Source: Porphyra umbilicalis (taxonomy: Eukaryota > Rhodophyta > Bangiophyceae > Bangiales > Bangiaceae). From it: DNA of 64,000 nt. This document shows, piece after piece, positions 20,850-32,260 of the stretch. The notes below the pieces were generated by a model. That model was given only the letters and a program-made list of their open reading frames with translations. It was not told the DNA's origin and did not search any database. The stretch's first letter is position 1; the number at the start of each line of letters is the position of its first letter. The stretch lies in the NCBI GenBank assembly GCA_002049455.2, contig KV918789.1, positions 310,001 through 374,000 on the forward strand, read 5' to 3'. The position numbers were made by a program, and so were the translations under genes.

Positions 20850-21916
20850 GGCGGCCCGCCGCCGTTCACACCACAAGGCGGCGGTCCCCCGCCTGTCGGG
20901 TGCCGTCCGTTGCCGCCGCCGGCTTGCGAAGGGATAAAACCAGCCGGCGGCACCCAGTCGCTGTGCGGCGGCAACGACGCGCGTCGTTGCCCGCCACCCC
21001 AGTGGCTGCCACCTTATGGCGATCGACCACCAGGCGGGGGCCCCGAGTTGCCGCCGGCTTGGTGTGGGTGAGGCAGAGCCAGCGGCGCCTAGTCGTTGCG
21101 CTACGGCGACGGCACCCGTCCTTGTCCACCGCCCCAGATGCCGCCGGCTTGCGGTTGGCCGCGATTAGCCGGCAGCGCCCAGTTGTTGCGCGGTGGCGAC
21201 GGCGCCCATCCTTGTTCCCCGCCCCAGTTGCCGCCGGCTTGTTGTGAGTGCACATCAGCCGGCGGCGCCCAGCTTTGGAGCGGCGGCGATGGCGCCCGAC
21301 CTTGTCCCCCGCCCCAATGGCCACCGGCTTGGCGTGGATGCCGACCAGCCGGCGGCGCCCAGAGTTTCTGCTGCGGCGACGGCGCCTGTCCTTGCCCCCC
21401 GCCCCAGTTGCCGCCGGCTTGCGTTGGGTCGCGATCAGCCGGCGGCGCCCAGCTGCGCCGCGGTGGCGACGGCGCCCGTCCTTGCCCCCTGCCCCATTTG
21501 TCGCCGGCTTCGTGTGGGTGCGGGTGAGCCGGCGGCGCCCAGTTGTTGTGCTGCGGCGACGACGCCCTTCCTTGCCCCCCGCCTCAGTTGCCGCCGGCTT
21601 GTTGAGGGTGCCGACCAGCCAGCGGTGCCCAGTTGCTGCGCGGCGGCGACGGCGCCCGTACTTGCCCGCCGCCCCAGTTGCCGCCGACTTGATGTTGGTG
21701 CAAATCAGCCGCCGGCGCCCAGTCATTGCGCGGCGGCGACGGCGCCTGTCCTTGTTCCCCGCCCCAGTTGCCGCCGGCTTGTTGAGGGTGCCGACCAGCC
21801 GGTGGCGCCCAGTTGTTGCGCGGTGCCAACGGTGCACGCCCTTGTCCCCCGCCCCAGTTGCAGACGGCTTGTTGAGGGTGCCGAGTAGCCGGCGGAGCCC
21901 AGTTGTTGCTCGGCAA
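20850..21916 (-). repeat. 90-bp tandem array, about 11 units
   Basis: The unit contains GCCCCAGTTGCCGCCGGCTT and repeats at exactly 90 bp for the last nine units (positions 21131, 21221, 21311 and onward). On the minus strand each unit reads a 30-residue repeat with invariant WAPP and WGGGQGRAP blocks. In one unit a Trp codon has become TGA. Both strands stay open for long distances because 90 is a multiple of three. Confidence 0.85.
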
Positions 21917-22304
21917 GGATGGCGCCCGTCCGCCGCACGACGGTGAAGATGCGGAGCACGGCGGGCACCGCCCGAGGTGGCACGAACATGTTCACCGCGC
22001 GACCACGGCGAGACGCTCTTGGTGCCGCCGACGCTGGTCCCTTCTCCACTCCGTGTCGCGCTCCGGGTCGGGCTTGCAGGTCATGGTGGGAGACGGAGGA
22101 GAGCGGCGGCTCTTGAACAGATTGGCCGAGGGTCAAGGAGGGGGGGGGGGGCGGAGGGGACGAGGCACCGTTGCACACACGGCACACCGCCGGCGCCCAC
22201 GCAGCACCGGCGGCGCACGCGGGCAAAGAGCCACACGCGGGTGGCCGGCGGCAAAAAAAAAACAAGAGGGGGGGACGGCGGGGAACCGCTGCAAGCGTGC
22301 CTCG
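21917..22304. other. GC-rich spacer between arrays; no gene recognised
   Basis: Several overlapping frames are open, but none shows a domain. A G-run at 22140-22150 and an A-run near 22252 break the composition. Confidence 0.5.
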
Positions 22305-22615
22305 CCGGCAGCAAGAGTGGGAAACTCTTAACGGTAGAAGGGGGTGTCGGGGAAATGGCCGCCGGCCTGCTACGCCGGCGGCAAGCGCGGGAAAAATCCA
22401 ACGGTAGCAGAGAGGGGGGGAGGGGCAGCCGCCGGCGTCCCACGCCGGCGGCAGAGCGGGAAAAACGCCGTTGTAGCAAAGGAAGGGCGGGAAGCCGCCG
22501 GCGTCCAACGCCGGCGGTGAGGGCGGGAAGAACTCAATAGTAGCATGGAGGGGGGGAGAGGCAGCCGCCGGCTTCCCACGCCGGCGGCAAGGGCGGGAAG
22601 AACTCAACGGTAGGG
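22305..22615. repeat. Tandem array of 66-69-bp units with internal palindromes
   Basis: Five units each carry GCCGCCGGCNTCCNACGCC-type inverted words next to GCGGGAAGAACTCAACGGTA. Each unit could fold into a hairpin. Confidence 0.7.
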
Positions 22616-24399
22616 GAATGCGCGCGGGAGGTCGTTGGGATGAATGAGAGAGGTAGAGCGAGCCGCCGGCAGATGGCGTGTTCATATGCCGTCGCTGGCG
22701 GCCGACAGCACGCGAAACGAGAAGCGCGCGCACGCGGAGCACGAGCGCGCGACCGCAGCGCAGGGGGCAACCCTCCGTGCGGCCGATGGCGGCCCAGGGG
22801 GCGCCCCAACGAGCCGCGGATGGCATCCCACGCTGCAACCCCTCGTGCGCGTGCGTGGATGGGGGGGCGCAGGGTGCTGCGGGCCCGCCCAAGCGGGAGG
22901 TGTGCCTGAGACCTCCCAGGGAGGTGCATTTGAGGTTCCCCGAACGACCCCCTCTGCGACACGGCCCCACGCAGCGCTGCCCACGAGGCGGGCCACACCG
23001 ACACTGGCACGGGGCCTCGTGCGTGCCCCTGTGTCGACGAGATCCCCGCCTCGTGGAAGCGGCTGGGGCACCCGCCACGCCACGCTATACGTGAGGCTGC
23101 GCTACGACCGATTGGAGGGGAAGGGCGGGCCTGGCGCCAACAGGGACCAGAAAAATCTCATCACGGGCCGGCTGACCCCTGGCGATGATGGATCCGCCTC
23201 CCTTCCAACATATATGTGAATACTTCCAGCAGCCAATGATATGGTTTGGATCAGATTGAAAACTTTCAAAGATTTCTCATTGCATGCAAACGAATGACGT
23301 GACTGATTGCGCGACCGCGCCGATATTCCCGCGCGGGCCCACCGACACTGTCCGTTCGGACGATTGTGGCAGTGCTCGTTCTGTGCAAACCAACGCCCCC
23401 ACCAGCAAAAGCGCCGTCCGCCTCTCGTTCTGGAAGCGTTCGAATCGAAGCATCTGTTGGACCGCGCGGTGCCTGCCGTGGCCGCGTCTTGACAGCGCGT
23501 CGCGCAGCGCACAGTTCCCAGGGTCCTTGACCGAGAGCCGCCGCTCTGCGCTGTCGCGTGAGGCATCTGTCATTAGTTCGCCAGGTGTCTTCCCGAAGTG
23601 AGATTTTTCTGCGTCGTGCCAGCAGGGCGACCAGTTCCTGTCAGTTCGAGGCGCTTTATTTTAGACGTATGAACCTGACTTTCGGTATGTTTACTCAGAT
23701 AACAAAAGTCTGCACAGACGATTGGAAAGTGGCGACGCGTTCTTGTCGGGAGCGCAGCCTTTTCGTCCCTCCCTCCCTCACCTTGTGACTGCTTGGATAT
23801 ATTGCTGATCTCCGAATTTTGTCCTAGGGGACAGAGACGGAGACTGACTCTGAATAAGAGCACTCTATTGGTTTAAAACGACAGTAAGAAGGCATCGAAG
23901 CCAATAGAAAGCCCGCATTCTGTGCCAGGACCTTGCATCGAGCAGAACTCACTGTTTGTTGCCGCTTGATCCGCTTTTCTTGGCATTGAGCAAGCTGCCC
24001 ACGCGAGATCTTGAGAATTTCTACTGTCTCCTCGCCAGAAGTGCAGATGAGAGGAGGAGCTGATGTTGATTTCCAGGCTGCATGGGCACATGTAAGAAAT
24101 CAGGAGCACCAAGTCAGTCCCAGGGGCGCATCTGATTGGTGGAGAGAGTCGGTCCGCAAGTCAGTCTCTGTCCACCAGGACAAAATTCGGGGATCAGCAA
24201 TATGTTCGATTTCTGTCTGCTTGGGGGTCGACGTTGCTAGGCACGCTTCCCCCATCTTATTGCACCCATCTCTGGACCATGTAGCCCCTGTTTTCGATAA
24301 CTCCAGGACCGCGGAAGGCCCTTTTGGATGAGAAAAATGGGGAACCGCTGAGCGTTCTCCACGTAAGCAAACGTGGCATATTCCGTTTGGGGTTTCAGA
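22616..24399. other. Right arm of the Harbinger element; no gene recognised
   Basis: GC content falls from about 23200 onward. Open frames in 22640-23220 overlap on both strands and show no recognisable domain. From 23220 to 24399 I see only spacer with CCAAT/ATTGG words (for example near 23233 and 24130). Confidence 0.5.
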
Positions 24400-24431
24400 A
24401 CTTGGGGGAGACGTTCTTGGGTGTGCTCTTA
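24400..24431 (-). repeat. Harbinger right terminal inverted repeat and target duplication
   Basis: Read on the minus strand the tip is GAGCACACCCAAGAACGTCT ending at 24428. TTA at 24429-24431 duplicates 797-799. Confidence 0.8.
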
Positions 24432-24799
24432 GGGGCGCGCGACGCCCAAATGACGCCCTGGTGACGCCCTTAACGACGCCCCGGACGTTCTGAGCAACTC
24501 TACTCACGTGACCATGCCAATGAAGTCGCGCAGGGCCTATCCAAGAAGCACCGAGTGGCAACAAATCACTGAAAGCGCGTTCGCGAACACACCCTGCACT
24601 TGCGAAACTACAAAACCGTTTTCACAGGACCAAACAGTGACAAGAAAGTTTTCTGACAAGAGGCAACGCTGCTCAGACACAGTGCCACCTAGACCTACGC
24701 CACTGTCCTGCCACACCAAAACAGCTTCTCTGTCTTTTTCCCACCCCTTTCTCACCCACACCACAGGGCGGCAACCACCGGAGCCCTGTACAATCGCCC

Positions 24800-25833
24800 T
24801 TGCGCAGTGTCCGACACGCAGACCACTCGAGTAGACGGCGGACCAGCGGGACGACCGCGCGGGGATTTAAACCCCCTCCCACCCTGTGCTCACGCGCTCC
24901 CACGTCCTTTGCGCCAGAGGAAAGCCCGGCATCCCGATCTTCGGTTTGGCTCTCGGCGCCGGCGCCTGCCGCGCCACCGTGCCCCCGCAAAGCCGCCGTC
25001 GGCGTCGCGGCCGCGAGTGCGTGGCGGCGGCGGCGCGCCACCTCCGCCGCACCCGCGCGCAGACGCGCGACGCCTCGGTGTCAGAGCTGGCTCGGTGTGC
25101 GCCCGACCGGGGGCCCCCGCCCCATCGGCTGGCGGGGCGGCCGCTGCGAGCCCGTCGCCGCTGTCGAGTGGGGCGGGGGGGTGCCGACGCTGCGGTGGCG
25201 ACGGCCTTCGGGGCGGCTGCCAGCGGCGGTCCGCACGCGCGCACACGCGCAGCGTCGACGGGGCGCACCCGCAGGCGGGGAGGACGACAACCGGCAGTGA
25301 GGGGCTGGGTAGGGAGTGCCCCAACCCCATCCCGGCGCCATGCCGTATGGAGGGGGGGGCGAAGCCAGCGGCAGCGCCGCCGTGGGCGGCCCGACGGCGC
25401 CCCACCGTGGGCGCCCGTGCCGGCGCCCGCCGGCCGGCCTCCGCCGCGGCAGTCGCGCTCCACCGCCGAAACCACGGCTGCGGGGCGGAAGCGCAGCCGT
25501 GGCTGCGGCAATCGCCCTCACGAGCACGCCAGTGGACGCTGCGGCGACGGCGGTGGCGGCAGTGGCGGCAGGGAGCGGTGAATCGGGCGCCACCAGCCCG
25601 TCGGGGGGGCGCGCCGCCCCCTGCGTCCAACCGCCCCGGTGGCCGCCGCGCGACAGTCGGTGGTGGCTACGGCGCCGCCGCCGCCGCCGCGCTCGCGGCC
25701 CGCCACCACGGGGGATACGACCGCCGCGGCCGCCGCGGCCAGCGCGGCCACCACCGCGGCTTCTCGCTGCCTCGTGCGTGTGCGCGTCGCGCGTGCGTTC
25801 GTCGACCGCCCACGGCAGGGTCGGCCTCAGGAG
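24800..25833. other. GC-rich coding-like cargo of copy A, unrecognised
   Basis: Frames are open on both strands (Ala/Arg/Pro-rich). No motif allows a choice. It could be a decayed captured host gene or simply biased composition. Confidence 0.3.
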
Positions 25834-27318
25834 GCCTTACGGGAAATGTAGCATCAAAAAAGCACGATCTCTGAGGGTTAGGAAAGCTCAATACCCCACC
25901 AAGTTGGGAACCGGGGGTGAGACCGACGAAGGCTCCCCGTTGGTCCGATGATAAAAAAAGCACGCCAAATGGAACTCTGGAAAGGGTCTGTGACGCACCC
26001 TGACATATTGTGCGGCTGTCATTGGTTTGATTGCATGGCTGCTGTTGATCCTGGGACCATGACGCGACGAATAGCATGACCCCATGACGTCATGATGCGG
26101 CCTGGCCTCTGTGTCATGGCCAATGGAAGACAGATACGTTTGACGAACTTGTCACGGAAAGTTTGTATCTTACACTGCGTGGCGGGGCACGCTTCGCCCC
26201 CGCTCCTCCCCCCACCAGCCGGGACATTCGCCTTCCCCCGACTTCCTCCACCCTCCTTGATCGCCCTCCCGCTCCCCCCCACTCCTTCCGCCCCGCCCCG
26301 CCCCGGCCTACCCCGCCCCACACCGGGCACCTTGCTCAACCCCGTCCCGCCCCGGCCCCGCCCCGCCTAGCAACGACACGCCTTCCCTCGCCTCGCCCCG
26401 CCCCGTCCCGCCCAGAGACTCCCCGACCCACCCCTCCCAGCTCCGTCCCGCCCAACATCTACAAACCCCATACCACGCCGCCCCGCCCCGCCCCACCACA
26501 CCCCGCTCTACTCCACTCCGCCCTACCCCGTCCCGACCCGCCCCGCCCAGCACCTCCCCGCCTCGCCCCGCCCCGCCGCGCCCCGCCGCGCCAAACCCGA
26601 CCCCGCCCTGCAGCGCCCCGCCCCGCCCTGCTCCGCGCCGCCCCACCCTGCCCAACCCCGCCCCACCCCGCCCTGCCACGTCCCCCATAACCCGCTCCAC
26701 CCGGCTCTGCCCCACCCTCTCCAGTCCTGCTCTGCCCCCCCCACCCATCCCCGCCCCGTTCCGCTGCGCCCCGCCTCTGCAGATACACACTGGACGGGAA
26801 ACGCATGGTGGGTGCTACAGGGCTGCGTTCTTGTAGTCACGCGGACCACGGCCTGAGGGGCGCGAAGGAAGCCGTCGGCGGCGGAAGCCGTCAGTTTTGA
26901 GAGCAAAGCCCCCCTGAAGTTGCAGGCCGGATGGGGTGGCCAGGTCTTGGCATGCGGGACACCTGTCCAGCAATCTACTCCGGCAGTCGGTCCGTGAAGA
27001 CGGTGGAGCCAGCAGCGGCGACGAATTCATATAGGCATGGAACAGTTCTGTGTCGAGATCAGTCGCGTAGGCCACTTCCGTCGTCACGCTCTGAAACCCA
27101 GGCTACTTGAGTTGGCAGTGTGTGGCTCATGCAGGCTCATTGATTCCGAGTCGGCAGCGATTGTTGTTCATCGTCATCGTCAAGTAGGATCCAACCAGAG
27201 ACTTTGACTGGTGCGCTCCACTGTCCAAGCCACTTTAGGCAGCGGGTCAACATACGGGATTCTGATTGGACAGCGCTTGGGATATCGTGCTTTTTTGATC
27301 CGGCATTTCCCGTAGGGC
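25834..27318. mobile_element. Element with 35-bp inverted ends, inserted in copy A
   Basis: 25834-25868 and 27284-27318 are inverted copies (31 of 35 matching) with the core ATCAAAAAAGCACGAT and tip GCCYTACGGGAAATG. The interior is mostly the low-complexity tract at 26190-26790. No target duplication is clear and no transposase is present. Confidence 0.55.
26190..26790. repeat. CCCCG-like low-complexity tract
   Basis: About 600 bp of degenerate CCCCGCCCCACC-type sequence. Open frames here are artefacts. Confidence 0.9.
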
Positions 27319-27870
27319 GTGGCGGCAACGCCACCAGCAGCGGTGGGCGCCCCCCCCACCCGCCGCGCGCGGGTGTGCCGCGCGTGGCACGCGGCACGCA
27401 GCTGTGCGGAAGAGAAAATAACGAGCAGGGGGCCTGGCACGCGGCGCACAGCCGGTCGGCGCACGGACATGGGAGCCACCGACTGACAGAGTGCAAGGAC
27501 GCCGCCTTGCCCCAGTCAAAAATTCAAACCTATGCCTCAGAGCGCACGAACGCATCTTTTTCTAAGTACGGCTAACTGCTTCGACGGAGTCCAGCCGGAA
27601 TCGTCGTTTCCAGCCTGTGCAACGCACTCGACGGGTTTTTTGACCCCATTGAGAGCGATTCGTCGCTGGAAACCATACAAACGTCCCTCACAGACGACAT
27701 GGGCACTTGTGCGAAAAAAAAAAAACATAGGCGACCTTGCCCAAGGCTTGCGGACCTGTTCATCCCAAGAACGTACAGCGCAACGTCCTGTGTCGTTGTC
27801 ACGGTCCCGTTTTACGTGCACAGCGTCTCAAGTACTCCCGCAACGTGCACTGGCCGCGGAAAAAAATTAA

Positions 27871-30006
27871 AAAGTGGCTGATGGGGTGGACGGTGGTCCG
27901 TGTTAGCTCATCTTGAGTATTTCAGTCTCCCCAATTTTGGCCGATCCCGACAAGAATATCTGTGCAGAACAGATGCACGACAGCCATCCACCTGGCCGGA
28001 TACGACCTCTCGACCAATCAGAAGTGTGCGAACTGTAGGTTGTTCTTGTCCGGATCGGCCAGAATCGGGCAGACTGCCAAAGTTCCCTGAACTCAAGTCC
28101 AGGGAAAAATGTACATGGAGCGCTAAGGACTATTTCCCAATACATGTCAGTAAACAGAAAAACTCGTTCTACGCGCAGTCCGCTTGGGAACAGGTCAGAT
28201 CAACAAATGGACGAGCCTCCAATCACTGCGCAGACCCCTGATTGGCCATGCGAGGCGAAATCGATTGCATGTGGCTGAGTAACGTAAAATTTGTACTTTC
28301 TTGGAGATGGACTTCCTTCCATGCCGCCAGTCCAGCTCAGAAGTCGACAGTTTAGACCTCTTGATGATCCCGTTCTTGTTCCCCAGCCAGCGCTCGTCAT
28401 TTCTGTGGAGGACTCCGCTTGCTAGGGGGCAGGAGTACGCGCCGGAACGTGCCAAGATAGCTGCACGTATCATATGACGGCGACAAACATACCAGTATTT
28501 TCTGCCTGCCGTCCAGGACAGACGTCGTTGAACACGGGCTCCATTACAAGTAGACCTGGGCATCAGAGCTACTCAACTCAGATGCCGTTCTAGGCACTGC
28601 TTCGTCAGTTGAGGGGCCAGCACAGCCCAGGCTGATGAGGGGCCAGCAGAGCGTCTCCTGCGCAGTGCTCCTTAAATCGTAAGCGCACGCAAGCAGCAAG
28701 TCGGCACATTTTGGACTCCAACATCTTGTTGGCAACCCCCACACAGTACCCTGTGGCTTGATTCCCAGTATATGTGGTTTGCAACAAGGTTTTGCACGGA
28801 TCGCGCTGGTAACATTCATATCACAAGCAGCGTCTCGCGGCGGTGCAGACTGTGAGTGCAAAAGAATACGTTTTCATGCTGCAGAACTCTGCTTCAGAAC
28901 GCTTCAACAACAGCACGAATCGAACCCTGTAAGAAACTTTTGATGAGAGCGCGCCATGCTCTTCGGGTCAAGGTTCTGAAGCACTGAATGGTGGCTTACA
29001 TATCCAGGCTCCACCCACCAACCGTTAAATGACAAGAACTTTCTGCTGCACATGTTCATGCTACAAAAATTTGCGCTGCAACATGCCGTCTGACAAGAAT
29101 CTCTTGCGAAAACGGGCTCGCGTGCGCCAATGCTTTAAGGAGCACTGCGCTGGGTTCCTCTCTCGAGATCGCGAAAGTTGGGACCATCCCCAACGTGCGC
29201 AGCGGCTCTCGGTTCCCCGACATGACCAGAAAAACCCCCAACTCTTTGGTGGCATCGTCTCAAAAATGAACCACACTACTGGGGCGCGCAAATGGCGTAC
29301 AAAAGGTCCAGCCCATATAGCTAGACTGATGCGAGACACCCCACTTTGATTCCGCCGCACCAGCGAACAGCTGCGCCAACCAAGAAGCAGTGTTTTTTAC
29401 AAGGGCACAGTACTCAGCAGCATTCATTAACTGTGAAGAAATCATCAGTCTGACGTGCATCTTGATGGCAGAAAAGAGTACACTGCTATCGAGAAAATAA
29501 AATAAACGAACGTAAAGTACAAAAAACGCCCGGGAGCTCGTGCAGCACAAGGTCGCGACGTGGCCACGCTCCAGAACGTGTACATGGTGTACAGGCGCCA
29601 TGTTCGTGCTTTCTCCCTCAAAAAAGGACCTACGGCGCTGCCGCGATTGGCGGGAGAAGGAGGTGTCTTGTAGCGCCTCTTCTCTGTTGATGCAAGAGGA
29701 AGAGGGGCATTCTCTGCCATGGATGCTACTTTAATTTCTATCTTGTCGATCTAATTTGTTTTTGAGCTCTCCCGAATAAGTGAAGCATCATTGCATCAGA
29801 TCTCCACGGCTTCTCTGGGCGGCGCGTCGCTCGCCCCACACACTCTGCACGTACCGCATCCGTCGCTCATACCGTACCGTGACCGCCACACGCACCGCAG
29901 GCTCCGCACCCTCCGCACCACCCCCACTGGCCTCGGTTTTTTGTTCTGCTCGACGGTTAGCCTGTCATGACGTCGTAGCCCAAGTATGAGCTGCATTCTT
30001 GCTTTT
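27871..30006. other. AT-richer spacer; no gene seen
   Basis: About 2.1 kb with short, unconvincing frames only. CCAAT/ATTGG words recur (near 28015 and 28222). A short inverted pair around TTTCCAGC/GCTGGAAA lies just to the left at 27610-27675. Confidence 0.5.
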
Positions 30007-30381
30007 ATGACGGAGGACAACTATCGGGCGGTGGGTGAGGTGAACGCGGCGGTGGCAGCACCAATTGGGGAAAAGCAGCTGGAGGTGGAGTCTGGGGGGG
30101 TGGAGGGTGAGAGTGGCTCGTCTGCTGAGGAGAGCGACGGCAGTTCCGACATGGAAGAGTGAGTTGACCTTTGCTTGCTGCACGTGTATGTTTTTTCTTG
30201 CATTTTCCTGTTTTCTTGGTACGGTACGACCAGGAGGCTGGCACACGTAGGTGGCCGTTGTAGTGGGTTAACACTCGGGGGGGTGGGGCTGGATGCAATC
30301 AGGGCCGTGCACGGCCGTGTGTGTCCGCAATTCGCAATCGGCGAAGTAACGCATTCCATTGACCCATGCAGACGGATTTAA
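30007..30381 (+). CDS. Candidate two-exon small gene, function unknown
   Basis: Exon 1 (30007-30158) starts at an ATG and encodes an acidic peptide ending SDGSSDMEE. It stops at a perfect donor GTGAGT. A 75-nt candidate intron (30159-30233) has a long pyrimidine tract and acceptor CCAG. Exon 2 (30234-30381) continues in phase as RLAHVGGRCSGL and ends at a TAA after DPCRRI, giving 99 residues. Evidence is the splice geometry only; I recognise no domain. Without splicing, exon 1 ends at a TGA after 51 residues. Confidence 0.35.
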
Positions 30382-31464
30382 ACTACACAAATCGCCTTGT
30401 CCGCAGCAGTATACATATTTGTGGACCCCGTTCTGGCGATTTCGGAATTCGTTGGATTCGGGCCAGAAGGACAATCCGACTGGAGACACAGCATGGGCGA
30501 CCATGGCGTTGCAGTCATGCACCGTGTCTCTTCCTCTCCGCATCTCCGGTGGAAGACAAGCGCTTTCGTGTCTGAAAATTTTAGAGCTGAGCCGTACCTC
30601 ACTGCTGACCTCGCATACAAAGTTTCAGTTCCATGCGACAGCCTCCCGTCTCGTGCGGTTTTTTTTCTTTTATGTCTAGCTATATGGGATGGACCTTTAG
30701 GGCGTTCGTCACAGTGATCACATTGGCACAGAGGTTAGTCAATCGGATGTCCCGCAGCGCTCGTCACATCACACGAACCTGCAACTAAGAACAGGCCTGA
30801 CTCTCGCTCATCGGTGCACACCTGCAGTGTCACTTCGCATCAGTGCAAGCAGAACAATGCCCATTTAGTTTAAATCATGAGACCCTCCGTGTAAATCATT
30901 TAGATCATTAAAATCAGCATGATTTCAATCAAATAAAAGTCACCTCCCATCTCTGCCCAAAAAGCGCCTGTAGCCCACCGAACACGCCTTGAAATGCGCC
31001 CTGAGGCCCGCAGACCGACCCTTCTTCAAGCTGCAGTGCGTCGGTCTCAGACACTATTGCAACTGGTGTCGCACTTGCAGATTTCTGGGAAGTCTCAGGC
31101 ACAGCGGCGTCTCTCAAAAATTTGCAACCAGCATTACTGCTATCCGCCGACGCAATAAAACAAGTATGGTCGATCCGCATATCGCGCCCAACAGGTTTTG
31201 GCCACTCACAGGCGCACACGTTGCACCATTAAACGCTTCGCTGTGTTCATCCCATCGAATTTCCTCTGTTCCGGTTCGATGCGCATCTGTCGAACAGCGA
31301 GCGCCTTCGCTTTAGTCGTCGATGCGTGTCGAAGTTCGGATCCTGTCGAATGCGGCAATAAGGTCCAGACTTGAGGGACTGATGCACGATTTATTAATAT
31401 GACGTACATATTTACCTTGCGAAAATGAGGCACTGTACACACCTCTGTGCTGACGGTGACGTGA
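30382..31464. other. AT-richer spacer; no gene seen
   Basis: Only short frames are present. A run of ATTT/AAAT words at 30860-30940 is the AT-richest patch of the window. Confidence 0.5.
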
Positions 31465-31609
31465 TTGCGCGACTTACAGATGGCCGCGTTGCAATCTCGG
31501 CGAGACTCGCTGGCGGATTCTCCACATGAGGTCCGTTGGTGTGTGGAGGGGGGACCGCCGCTTGTGCACTTCCTGCAGGGCGTGTACCGTCGCGGCGACC
31601 ACCAGCCGG

Positions 31610-32260
31610 TGGTTGCCCACACCGCCGCCGCCGCGACGGCGGCGGCGGCGTCTGCAGCGGCCGGCCGCCACGGACGAGCCGACGGCGGACCACACGTCCG
31701 TCTACGACGATTCTGGGCGGCTCGTCAGTCATGGCAGCGGTGCTCGCTGCCGCGACGCGCTGGCGGGCGGGGACGACGCGGGGGGCGGTGGCGACGACGG
31801 CGCTGCCGCCGCCGACGCGGGAGCAGCGGCAGCGGCAGCGGCAGCGGCAGCGGCAGCGGCAGCGGCGACGATACAGACAGCATCGACAACGCTGACCCCT
31901 TTCGCGACGCAGACCTGCACAACGGCGCCGACGGCGGCCGCGACGATGACCTTCTCTACGACAGCGATGATGTCGACGGTGCCCCCCCCCCCCCCCCCCT
32001 CTTGCCGACCCCCGACGCCGCCGCGGCCATCCGCCTCCCCCCTGCCGCGTACAGGCGGCCGCCCCTCGCCGCGCCGGCCGCCCAAGCCGCCTACGCCTAC
32101 GCGGTGGCCGTGTGGCTCGCCGCCGGGCCGTGGGCACACGACCCGCCCGCCTCGGCGGCGGCGGTGCTCGGCGTCGCCATCATCCTCTCCGCCGCCGCCG
32201 CGTATGGCAGGGTGGCCGCCGCCCTGACGGCGCCGGTCGCGGCGGCGCCCGCCGCCGTCG
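31610..32260. other. Ala/Gly-rich GC block 5' of the isomerase-like region
   Basis: A (GGCAGC)n run at 31820-31870 and an 18-base C-run near 31983-32000 dominate. No reading frame stands out. It may hold the decayed 5' part of the isomerase gene. Confidence 0.35.

Larger units (their letters stand above)
800..24428. mobile_element. PIF/Harbinger element, 23.6 kb including later insertions
   Basis: The ends form inverted repeats GAGCACACMCAASAACGTCT, about 26 of 29 bases matching. A 3-bp TTA duplication sits outside (797-799 and 24429-24431). A 3-bp TWA duplication is the hallmark of PIF/Harbinger, and a Harbinger transposase lies inside at 15570-17372, with a SANT-like partner gene convergent at 18729-20510. 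About 13 kb is a later mariner insertion, leaving roughly 10.6 kb of Harbinger sequence. The coding genes carry nonsense codons, so this copy is no longer autonomous. Confidence 0.82.
500..24502. mobile_element. hAT-type MITE, copy 2, split by the Harbinger element
   Basis: The left part (500-799) and right part (24432-24502) add up to 371 bp, matching the 372-bp clean copy at 36872. The left part stops at GGGGCGTTA and the right part resumes with GGGGCGC, exactly as in the uninterrupted copy. TTA is duplicated on both sides of the insert. The 23.6 kb in between is therefore one insertion. No 8-bp duplication flanks this copy, perhaps because it lies tandem to copy 1. Confidence 0.8.
24569..27870 (+). 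mobile_element. Cargo-type dispersed repeat, copy A
   Basis: The 5' end CTGAAAGCGCGTTCGCGA recurs at 57307 and 58647. The 3' end AAGTACTCCCGCAACGTGCA recurs at 58572, 59910 and inverted near 60758-60797. Between them is a GC-rich block (24800-25830) and a later insertion (25834-27318). After that insertion, 27325-27375 resembles 59475-59535 of copy C, which supports one family. Superfamily unknown. Confidence 0.5.

Noticed and set aside
20546-21946. Plus-strand frames of 230 codons across the 90-bp array
   Set aside because: The repeat length is a multiple of three, so openness is expected; the minus-strand reading conserves Trp and is the better candidate.
24807-25874. Long open frames on both strands in the GC-rich block
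   Set aside because: At least five overlapping frames are open, with Ala/Arg/Pro composition and no motif; stop codons are rare simply because GC is very high.
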